Below, in pieces: positions 1-6,775 of a DNA stretch of 9,317 bases. Every line of letters begins with the position of its first letter. The first letter of the stretch is position 1. The position numbers and the translations under genes were made by a program. Under the pieces are notes generated by a model. The model was not told the origin of the DNA. It did not search any database and saw only the letters and a program-made list of their open reading frames with translations. The DNA is from CAYFUR01 sp964346275 (GTDB taxonomy: Bacteria; Sumerlaeota; Sumerlaeia; SLMS01), in assembly GCA_964346275.1 (NCBI GenBank), contig CAYFUR010000131.1, positions 1 through 9,317 on the forward strand, in the 5' to 3' direction.

Positions 1-797
1 CGGGGAGCGACCAAGAAATGCACCGGCCGCAGTCCCATGGTCTTCAGCGCGCTGATCTCTTCATTCACTTTCATGGTGCCGATTTCAGCGGCGAAGGCGG
101 AACTGGAACGCCCGGCGAGCACGATCGCCGTCATCAGCGGGCCCAGCTCGCGCACCATGGCCAGGGTCACCAGGTTGGCGACAAAAATGTCCGCTCCGAA
201 CTGGCGCATGGGAATCGCCGCTTGAAAGGCCATGATCAGGCCCATCAAAAAGCCGATGAGGGCGACGATCGGCAACGCATTGACGCCAGCCGTCTCTGCC
301 ACCCGCAGGCAATCATTCCAGCGCATCTTGCGCGGGTGGCCAGCAAGAAAGACCAAGGCCAGGCAGGTTTCGCCGATAAAGGCCACCTGGGTTTTCAGAT
401 CCTGAATAACGCTGGCCGTCGCCTTGCCAACATCTTCGGCGATGTGAGTCCGCTCGTCTTTCTCGATGACGGGATGGAGATAGTATTCGCGGTCAAAGAG
501 GTCGAGAAAATGCCGGAACTCCTCTGCCAGTCCTTCGATGGAAAACTGTCCATCCCGGGAAATCATTTGGCGCTCGATATCGATCAGCAGGCCGATACCG
601 GTTGTATCGACGTATTCGAGGCCTGAAGCATCGACCACGATATTTTGCGGCTTTTCCACTTCCAGAAACTGATCCACATCCTTCCATACCGGAGCCGCCG
701 TGGCGGAACTCAACTGTCCGCGAAGGAGCATTCGGCGGGCCCCTTCGCCCTCCGGCCGAAATTCCACGCTCGCTTTCCGAGTTTCCGCGCTACCCAT
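1..797 (-). CDS. STAS-MlaE fusion: lipid ABC transporter permease (3' end outside window)
   Basis: This is the N-terminal 265 codons of an inner-membrane permease of the MlaE/YrbE family, the membrane subunit of ABC systems that move phospholipids between the inner and outer membranes. Residues about 10-105 form a STAS domain, the fold of the separate MlaB subunit, with the signature VDASGLEYVDTTGIGLL at about 55-71. The MlaE domain begins near residue 150 (GHPRKMRW, then AGVNALPIVALIGFLMG). It includes RELGPLMTAIVLAGRSSSA at about 217-234 and the conserved EIGTMKVNEEISALKTMG stretch at about 238-255, then runs off the window. I chose the ATG at 797 because it gives a full STAS domain. The reading frame stays open upstream and no strong ribosome binding site is visible, so a start further upstream is possible. 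The gene follows the protease on the same strand but lies beyond a terminator, so it is probably a separate unit. The usual partners (ATPase MlaF, substrate-binding MlaD) would be expected further left. The family assignment is firm; the transported lipid is not known. Confidence 0.9.
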   Translation of the reverse strand, partial: MGSAETRKASVEFRPEGEGARRMLLRGQLSSATAAPVWKDVDQFLEVEKPQNIVVDASGLEYVDTTGIGLLIDIERQMISRDGQFSIEGLAEEFRHFLDLFDREYYLHPVIEKDERTHIAEDVGKATASVIQDLKTQVAFIGETCLALVFLAGHPRKMRWNDCLRVAETAGVNALPIVALIGFLMGLIMAFQAAIPMRQFGADIFVANLVTLAMVRELGPLMTAIVLAGRSSSAFAAEIGTMKVNEEISALKTMGLRPVHFLVAP

Positions 798-903
798 TGG
801 CGTTCCAATGCATCCCTTGGCTGGCCAGTGTTTTGCCGAGAGAAATGGCAACGCAAAGGGGGTGATACGCCAATGGAAATCTCCGAAGGGGGCGGCTTTA
901 CGC

Positions 904-941
904 AAAGGAAAGGCGGCTCCTCCGTGTCGGGAAGAGCCGCC
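904..941 (-). terminator. Rho-independent terminator of the S8 protease gene
   Basis: On the minus strand a GC-rich stem, GGCGGCTCTTCC pairing with GGAGGAGCCGCC (one mismatched pair), closes a 6-base loop CGACAC and is followed by TTTCCTTT. It begins about 30 bases after the protease stop codon and before the STAS-MlaE gene, so it probably separates the two transcripts. The T tract is interrupted by two Cs, but the stem is strong. Confidence 0.85.
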
Positions 942-970
942 TGTTCACCAATGCATCGCCTCGGTTGTGT

Positions 971-3900
971 CTAGCAGCCGGGCCCTGTCTGCCAGTTGTC
1001 CAGTAGGTTCAGGAAATCGTCCAGGTCCATGAAATTCTCGCCGACCGATTCCTGCCAGTGATCCAGCATGAACAAGAAGTCTTGAACATCGGTGCAGCCG
1101 CTGTCGTTGAAATCGCCTACGGGCCAGCCATCAACCAATGCACACTCGGGGAAGTTGGACAGATCATTCTCGAGGAAATCCAATGGGAGGCCATTGCCCT
1201 TGGAGAGTCCCGACAGTCCGTCGGAAGACCCGACGTCCAGCCAGGAAAGTTTGATTTTCCCGTCGAAATACAATTCAGCCTGGAAAGTGTTCGCGTCGCC
1301 CGCGTTGTATTGCGGCACATTCAACCATGTCGCCACGACCCGGTCTGAAAGCTGTTCGACCAACACGCTGCCGCTTTGATCCGGGCTGTAATCGTCCCAC
1401 AGGGCCGAAACCCTCGGGGCAGCGAAATGATCGCTGAGAGATTCACTGAATTCCGTATCGCCATTATCGAAGGTGATGTTGCCATTACTGTTGATGTAGA
1501 TACTGTTGTAGTTCTGGCCGTAGAGAGTGACTTGCTCTCCGCTGATGGGGAACTCGGCAAACGCGTCATCGCCCAGTCCGAGGTCCTCCCCGCTGCTGGG
1601 ATCCGTCGGAAGCTCTGTGATGGCGTCTAGACAGGCGTTGTATTCTGACAGCGATGCATCGGGAGTCAGAAGCAGGGATAGGCCAGCCAGATCGTTGTCG
1701 CCCTGGGTAAAGGTTTCAGTGAAGTATGCCTTCTGTTCATCCGTTGTGAAGGTATAGCACGATCCGCCATTATCATCGGTAGCCACATTGTCGGCCTGGT
1801 CCGTGGCCGTGATGCGCAGGAAATACCCCGTGCCTGGTTCCAGGTTCGTGAGTTCGCGGGAGAATTGAGTGTCCAGCGGAAGCTGGATCGACTCCGACGG
1901 CGAGCCGCAGCTTGTGCCATACTCGATCAATACCCTGGAGGGCTCGTTTGTGCTGAAAGTGAGCGTCGCGCTGACCGCGCCGATGCCGTTGATGGTGGGA
2001 TTAATGATTTGCGGCACGGCGCAATCCACCGTGATTTCTTCCTCCGCAGTGGCGGGATTTCCGGTTCCATCGTCCGCGTCCTGATAGGTGACGGTTACGG
2101 TTTCTCCATCAGCAACTTCCAGGGTCTGGTTGTCCGCCGCGGGGGTGCCCGTTGCTACGTCGATCGTCCCCTCAAAAATCCCGCTGGGTGCATCCTGTTC
2201 CGAGAGTGTGGCGGTTTCGGTGTCGCCGCCACTGGTTGTGACGGTTACAGAGGCTGTCCCCTGTCCGCTGAGATCGCTATCTGCTAATTGGACTTCCAAC
2301 GGGCCGGAGCAGGAAATGAAGGCGGGCAGGCCGACGGATCCGGCGGGTCCGAGTTCTTCGACGTTTTGAAGGACCAGGGCGAAATCCTGGTCGATCGCCG
2401 TGCCGTTTCCGGGAACGCCATCGCCGGCCAGATTCGCGGCGCGGACCGTGATTTCCGCACGGCCCGATTCGCCGGCGGGAAGAATAACGCGCTCGACGAT
2501 ATTGATGCTGTCGCGCGATCCTCCGGGCAAACTTTGTCCGCTGGAAAGGACGTTGCCGTAGTAGGTATTTCCATTAAGGCGGATCTCCAGATCCAGGTCG
2601 TTCACCAGGGCAGGATTGGCGCCGATGGCTCCCGGCGCGTCCGTCCAGGCCAGAGTGATTTTGACGGGATTGGCTGTATCGGCGATTGAACGCACGACGG
2701 AGAAGGTGTCGCCGCTGGACGTGAAGAGCGTCGTTTGATCCACGAACTCCATTGGAGTGGGTGATTCGAGAACATCGTCGATCTTGGCGCGGCCCCACCC
2801 TTCGTGGATGTTGGGAATCGGAGCCATTGTGTCTTCAAAGCTGCTGATGGTGCATCCGCCGATGGAGTCGCCGGAACTGCTCATGTCAGAGGCGGACTGA
2901 ATCAGCAGGGCTTTGAGCATCGCCGGGCTGGGCAGTGTGCCCCCGTTGTTGTCCTTCCACCATTCGGCGAGAAGGGCGGCCGCGCCCGCCGAATGAGGGC
3001 TGGCCTGAGACGTGCCGCCGACGAAGACGTAGTCCGTGTCAATGGCGCTCCAGCCTGTATAGCCGTCTGTCCGCGCCCCGGAGATATACGTGCCGGGCAT
3101 ACAGACGTCGGGCTTGATCCGTCCATCGGATGCAGGCCCGCGGCTGCTGAAAACCGCGAGATCTTCGATATTGTTTGAGTAAGTGCTGCCAGAGCGGAGA
3201 TTGTTCGTCGCCCCGGTGACAAACACGTTCTTGGCGGCTTTCGGCCGTGTCAGTGTTTCCGCTGGCGCGGGACACCCCTTGTCGTCGCCGCTGTTGCCAG
3301 CGGAAAAACAGATCATGAGCGGTTGATTGCCGGCGGTTTGATCGTCCGCGTCGCGGACAAAGAGATCATAGGCCCGCTCCACAGACTGGTAAGTTGTGTT
3401 TGATCCCGGCGGATTGTCCGCACCGCCGCCCCACGAGTTGTTCTGTATATACCCGGTGGCGCCGTTTGGCCCCTGGGTCGTCACGGTGTCGCGAACCAGT
3501 TCTTCGTAGGTGGCGCTGGAGCCTGATTTCAGATAAGGCTGGTCAATCAGGTTCGCATCCGGCGCCATGCCCTGTCCATAGAGGAAGCCATCTCCATCGG
3601 TCGTTCCGATCGCGGCGTTGCCCGCCACGATGCTGCCAACATGATGGCCGTGGCCCTCGCCTGCGCTGCCGGTGCCGTAATCGATTGAAACCACACGTCC
3701 TTGTATATCACCGTGGGTATCCTCGATCCCGTTATCCACAATACCCACGGTAACGCCGTCGCCGGTGGCTTGGAGCCCCGAAAGCCACGCGTTGTAGCCG
3801 GTTACCGGTACATTCGAACCATTGTAATTTCCCGCAGCGATCTGGGCGGAGCGTTCGTCCTCCGGCTCGGGATGGAAATAGGGCTCGATGGAAAGCACCC

Positions 3901-4804
3901 CCGCCATGGCGGCGATCTCGGGAACTTTCGAGGCAGCAACGGTGACCCGGGCGGCCTCGTAGAAATCCAGCTCGCTGCGCAGATCGATTTTCGCCCCGGC
4001 GGCGGAAAGGGCCTTGAACACGGATTCGTTGGCCTTGCCGGAGGTGACAGCGCAGATATAAAGCTCCACAGGCGTTTTCGGAAAGCTGGCCCGATCCTTA
4101 AGAAAATACGGCGCCGCGATCTCACGGGAGAGCTTGAAGCCCGGCGCGAACTCGCCGGTCCAGACGATTTCGGACGATTTCTGGAGCGAGGCGATCTCCT
4201 GGTCCGACGCCCAGACCAGGTAGCAGAAGTCGGGATAGGGCGTGAGAGGCTTAACTCCCTGTTCTTTCAGATTGTCCAGCCAATCGGAATGTACGGGGCC
4301 CTGGAACTGAATCCAGTGAATCTTATGGCCGTCGTGGGCCTCGGCGGATTCCGGAAGAGCCTTGGGAAAGGAAACCGTCTGGCTGGCGGAATTGAAGGCC
4401 AGCAGCTCGTGGCCGACGCGCCTCGGGGTTGGAAAAACCTTGTAGGAAATCTCGGCGGAATCGAGTTGTTTCCGGCTGGCCTGATCTGTCCGCAGAAGGA
4501 CGGCCTCGCCGTATTCCGCCAGCTTCGGAACGGAAGCGGCCGGGCTTTTCGCCAGCTTGGAAGCGGAGGAATAGACCAGGGTTAAAGCACTGGTTCCATG
4601 GGCCTTAGCAGCCTTCCCTTTGATCGCGGTTTCAGCGGCCTGGTCGAGGCGCGCGTTCCATCCCGGATCCCATTGGGAGGTGATCGAGGCCCGGGGTTGC
4701 GTGCTATCTTCCGCCGCGTTGATGAAAGGGGGGGTGGAAACTGTCAGTCCGGCTGCAAGAAGAAGAACTCCCCATTCTCTCCAGCCTCCTTTGATTCCGC
4801 GCAT
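971..4804 (-). CDS. Secreted S8 (subtilisin-like) serine protease with Ig/FnIII, nidogen-like and dockerin-like C-terminal domains
   Basis: This is a secreted serine endopeptidase of family S8, about 1277 residues. The ATG at 4804 is chosen over one at 4855 because AGGAG lies 6 bases upstream and the protein then opens with a signal peptide: MRGIKGGWREW, a hydrophobic run, and likely cleavage after INAA near residue 31. Residues about 32-340 look like a propeptide region. The catalytic domain spans about 345-660. Its triad is Asp357 (GIVDNG), His385 (GHGHHVGSI, equivalent to HGTHVAG) and Ser599 (GGTSQASPHSAG), with oxyanion Asn504 (FSAGNSG). A beta-sandwich like the C-terminal domain of Kp43-type proteases covers about 688-815. 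An Ig-like segment follows at 830-930, then an FnIII-like segment at 931-1022 (LEPGTGYFLRITATDQADN). A nidogen-like segment (NYNSIYINSNGNITF) covers about 1030-1215. The dockerin-like tail at 1228-1277 has one full calcium loop (Asp1231, Asn1233, Ser1235, Asp1239, Asp1242). The gene stands alone between its own promoter candidate and terminator. The protease call is firm; the accessory domain names come from pattern recognition. The substrate is unknown. Confidence 0.93.
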   Translation of the reverse strand: MRGIKGGWREWGVLLLAAGLTVSTPPFINAAEDSTQPRASITSQWDPGWNARLDQAAETAIKGKAAKAHGTSALTLVYSSASKLAKSPAASVPKLAEYGEAVLLRTDQASRKQLDSAEISYKVFPTPRRVGHELLAFNSASQTVSFPKALPESAEAHDGHKIHWIQFQGPVHSDWLDNLKEQGVKPLTPYPDFCYLVWASDQEIASLQKSSEIVWTGEFAPGFKLSREIAAPYFLKDRASFPKTPVELYICAVTSGKANESVFKALSAAGAKIDLRSELDFYEAARVTVAASKVPEIAAMAGVLSIEPYFHPEPEDERSAQIAAGNYNGSNVPVTGYNAWLSGLQATGDGVTVGIVDNGIEDTHGDIQGRVVSIDYGTGSAGEGHGHHVGSIVAGNAAIGTTDGDGFLYGQGMAPDANLIDQPYLKSGSSATYEELVRDTVTTQGPNGATGYIQNNSWGGGADNPPGSNTTYQSVERAYDLFVRDADDQTAGNQPLMICFSAGNSGDDKGCPAPAETLTRPKAAKNVFVTGATNNLRSGSTYSNNIEDLAVFSSRGPASDGRIKPDVCMPGTYISGARTDGYTGWSAIDTDYVFVGGTSQASPHSAGAAALLAEWWKDNNGGTLPSPAMLKALLIQSASDMSSSGDSIGGCTISSFEDTMAPIPNIHEGWGRAKIDDVLESPTPMEFVDQTTLFTSSGDTFSVVRSIADTANPVKITLAWTDAPGAIGANPALVNDLDLEIRLNGNTYYGNVLSSGQSLPGGSRDSINIVERVILPAGESGRAEITVRAANLAGDGVPGNGTAIDQDFALVLQNVEELGPAGSVGLPAFISCSGPLEVQLADSDLSGQGTASVTVTTSGGDTETATLSEQDAPSGIFEGTIDVATGTPAADNQTLEVADGETVTVTYQDADDGTGNPATAEEEITVDCAVPQIINPTINGIGAVSATLTFSTNEPSRVLIEYGTSCGSPSESIQLPLDTQFSRELTNLEPGTGYFLRITATDQADNVATDDNGGSCYTFTTDEQKAYFTETFTQGDNDLAGLSLLLTPDASLSEYNACLDAITELPTDPSSGEDLGLGDDAFAEFPISGEQVTLYGQNYNSIYINSNGNITFDNGDTEFSESLSDHFAAPRVSALWDDYSPDQSGSVLVEQLSDRVVATWLNVPQYNAGDANTFQAELYFDGKIKLSWLDVGSSDGLSGLSKGNGLPLDFLENDLSNFPECALVDGWPVGDFNDSGCTDVQDFLFMLDHWQESVGENFMDLDDFLNLLDNWQTGPGC

Positions 4805-4836
4805 GGATGACTCCTGTATTCGTGTGTCTCCAGCAG

Positions 4837-4868
4837 ATAATAGCGGACCATCCAAGCCAAGGTGTCAA
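4837..4868 (-). promoter_or_regulatory. Candidate sigma70-type promoter of the S8 protease
   Basis: The minus strand reads TTGACA (plus positions 4863-4868), then 20 bases, then TATTAT (4837-4842). Both hexamers are close to consensus, but the spacer is longer than the usual 16-18. Transcription would begin near 4830, giving a leader of about 25 bases that contains the AGGAG ribosome binding site. Read as a prediction only. Confidence 0.45.
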
Positions 4869-4932
4869 CCTGGAGAGGGGCGTTTCAAACAAATGCCACC
4901 GTGAAAAAAGGTCGCAGGTTCCCCTTTATTCC

Positions 4933-4978
4933 GTGGCCTGTTTTGGGCCACATTTAGCTTTTCGCTTTGGGGCGAAAA
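4933..4978. repeat. Two adjacent perfect inverted repeats in the divergent intergenic region
   Basis: The first repeat is GTGGCC (4933-4938) and GGCCAC (4946-4951) around the loop TGTTTTG. The second is TTTTCGC (4959-4965) and GCGAAAA (4972-4978) around TTTGGG. They lie 8 bases apart, upstream of the homoserine kinase-like gene and behind the protease promoter. Neither ends in a T tract on the plus strand, so they do not look like terminators for a plus transcript. They could be operator sites or leader hairpins of the threonine-gene transcript. I could not place a convincing promoter for the plus-strand operon around them. Confidence 0.4.
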
Positions 4979-5020
4979 AAAACAGTTGCCGAAATTCGAA
5001 ACAGGAGCCAGCAAACTTCG

Positions 5021-6232
5021 ATGAAGTATGTCATTTTTCTCGGTGATGGGATGGCGGATCACCCGGTGGATCGACTCGGCGGAAAGACCGTTCTCCAGGT
5101 GGCGGAAAAGCCCAACATGGATCGCATCGCCCGCAACGGGCGCACGGGTCTTTTTCGCACGCTGCAGCCGGACATGCCCACGGGCAGCGCCGTAGCCAAC
5201 CTGTCGGTCATGGGTTACGATCCCCACGAGGTGTTCCAGGGCCGCGGCGTCCTGGAGGCCGCCAGCATGGGGGTGGATATCACCGACGGCATGATGGCGA
5301 TGCGCTGCAACCTGATCTGCCTGGACGGCGAGGGCCGCATCAGAAATCACTCCGCGGGCCACATTTCTTCTGAAGAATCCAATCAGCTCCTGAAAACGCT
5401 GGAAGATGAGCTCGGAACAGACCAGTTCCACTTCTACACAGGTGTCAGCTACCGCCACCTGTTCACGGCCGTGGGGCTCAATCCGGCGCTGGAATGCGCG
5501 CCGCCCCACGATCATCCGAATGAAAATGTGGAAAACCTGATGATCCAGCCGAAGGAGCCGGAGGCCGCGGAATCCGCCCGCGTTTTGAACGATATGATCC
5601 GCAAATCCCGGGAAATCCTCCGGGATCATCCCGTGAATAAAAAGCGTATCGAGGAGGGTAAGGACCCCGGCAACTCCATCTGGCTCTGGTCGCCGGGTGT
5701 GCGCCCGAAGATGTGGACTTATGAGGAGCGTTTCGGCGTCAAAGGCGGCGTCATTTCCGCCGTGGACCTGATCAAGGGCCTCGGAGTCTACGCCGGCCTG
5801 GAGGTCATCAACGTGGAAGGCGCCACGGGCCTTTGGGACACGAATTTTGAAGGCAAGGCGGACGCCTGCCTGGATGTTCTGGAATGGTCGGATTTCTGCT
5901 ACCTTCACGTGGAAGCTCCCGATGAGGCGGGCCACGAAGGGAATCTGGAGCTGAAAAAGCAGACCATTGAGGATCTCGACCGGCGCTGCATCAGCCGCGT
6001 CATAGAGGGGCTGGAAAAACGCGGGATCGAAACCGTCATGGCAGTGTTGCCAGATCATCCCACGCCGGTGGAGAAGAGGATTCATACCCGTGATCCGATT
6101 CCCTTCGCCATTTGGGATCCTCGCGAGCAGCCGGACGACGTGGAGCAGTATGACGAAGCGAGTTGCAGCAAAGGTTCCTTCGGCGAAGTCACCGGCGACG
6201 AGTTTATCAGGCTGTTCTTCGGCAAGAAGTGA
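5021..6232 (+). CDS. ApgM-like alkaline-phosphatase-superfamily protein, probable homoserine kinase (alternative to ThrB)
   Basis: The 403-residue protein belongs to the metal-dependent alkaline phosphatase superfamily, in the branch annotated as cofactor-independent phosphoglycerate mutase, archaeal type (ApgM). The bacterial subgroup it resembles is TIGR02535, a proposed homoserine kinase. Visible active-site elements are Asp9 (FLGDGMAD), the probable nucleophile Ser56 (TGSAVANLSVMGYDP), Asp301 and His305 (APDEAGHEG), Asp345-His346 (VLPDHPTP) and His355 (HTRDPIPF). Other blocks are GRGVLEAASMGVDI at 74-87 and SIWLWSPGVRPKM at 219-231. The start is the ATG followed by KYVIFLGDG. ACAGGAG lies upstream with a long spacing of about 13 bases. 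The frame is open further upstream, but that extension is not family-like. It leads a tight same-strand group with thrC two genes downstream, favouring O-phosphohomoserine synthesis for threonine over a glycolytic role. One oddity is Ala57, where relatives usually have Asp or Glu. The superfamily is firm; the kinase role is inferred from subgroup and context, and phosphoglycerate mutase remains the alternative. Confidence 0.9.
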   Translation: MKYVIFLGDGMADHPVDRLGGKTVLQVAEKPNMDRIARNGRTGLFRTLQPDMPTGSAVANLSVMGYDPHEVFQGRGVLEAASMGVDITDGMMAMRCNLICLDGEGRIRNHSAGHISSEESNQLLKTLEDELGTDQFHFYTGVSYRHLFTAVGLNPALECAPPHDHPNENVENLMIQPKEPEAAESARVLNDMIRKSREILRDHPVNKKRIEEGKDPGNSIWLWSPGVRPKMWTYEERFGVKGGVISAVDLIKGLGVYAGLEVINVEGATGLWDTNFEGKADACLDVLEWSDFCYLHVEAPDEAGHEGNLELKKQTIEDLDRRCISRVIEGLEKRGIETVMAVLPDHPTPVEKRIHTRDPIPFAIWDPREQPDDVEQYDEASCSKGSFGEVTGDEFIRLFFGKK

Positions 6233-6259
6233 AGGCCATTTACCCGGCGGAGAAAGACC

Positions 6260-6775
6260 ATGATGCATCGATATGAAGAAGCGGTGATGTCTTTCCTGAC
6301 GCGTGATCCCCACGTGTTTCTCAGCCCCCAGTACGCCATCAAAGGAGGTGATGGTTACGAGCCGACATGTCCCGATTTCGTGGCGCTGGATATCCTGGGC
6401 CGCCATGCTTATATTGTGGAGGTGTCCACCGCCTGGAACCTCGACGCCATCGTCGAAAAAATCAACGAAGCGGACCAGGATTGGATCGGACGGCTCGAAG
6501 CCATGTTTCATTCCGAGACTTTTCGCGACTTGAATGACATGAAGTTTCGCGTGCTGGCCTTTGTGCGGGCGGCGCGTGTGAAAGCGTTGAAGGATCAGGT
6601 CTCCGATCGGAAACACTTGCGCGTGACGGCGCTTGAGGCGCTTTCCCATCCGTGGGACAAGAAATACTGGGAAAACGTGGAGACCTTCTGGGATCAGCTC
6701 CGCAACAACGACGACCTCAGCACTCTTGAGGACATACCACACAATGAGGGATACCTTGGAAGCCACCGCGAGTAA
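6260..6775 (+). CDS. Uncharacterised 171-residue protein with PD-(D/E)xK-like signature, between homoserine kinase and thrC
   Basis: I do not recognise this as a named family. GGAG lies 7 bases before the ATG, the gene begins 27 bases after its neighbour's stop, and its last 32 bases overlap thrC, all supporting a real, co-translated gene. The protein is soluble, with no signal peptide or membrane segment. Its N-terminal half resembles a nuclease-like core: a helix with acidic residues (RYEEAVMSFL, 4-13), then Pro38-Asp39 (CPDFVALD) and, after a short strand turn, Glu54 in AYIVEVST. That spacing fits PD-x(n)-(D/E)-x-K, except that the lysine position holds Ser56, so catalysis is doubtful or the lysine has moved (Lys67 is nearby). 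The second half is charged and helical with Trp-rich segments (HPWDKKYWENVETFWDQL, about 130-147). Possible roles include a degenerate nuclease fold, a regulator, or a partner of the threonine enzymes; none can be chosen from sequence alone. Confidence 0.8.
   Translation: MMHRYEEAVMSFLTRDPHVFLSPQYAIKGGDGYEPTCPDFVALDILGRHAYIVEVSTAWNLDAIVEKINEADQDWIGRLEAMFHSETFRDLNDMKFRVLAFVRAARVKALKDQVSDRKHLRVTALEALSHPWDKKYWENVETFWDQLRNNDDLSTLEDIPHNEGYLGSHRE

Noticed and set aside
18..626. 202-codon plus-strand open frame opposite the STAS-MlaE gene
   Set aside because: The minus strand encodes unmistakable STAS and MlaE motifs; the plus translation is His/Gln-rich shadow sequence.
805..957. Repeated 10-mer CCAATGCATC at 805-814 and 948-957
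   Set aside because: Only two copies, one at the presumed start region of the permease gene and one between protease stop and terminator. There is no further similarity around them, so it is probably chance.
3701..4585. 294-codon plus-strand open frame opposite the protease
   Set aside because: It lies entirely inside the N-terminal half of the S8 protease gene, has no family-like motifs and no convincing start context.
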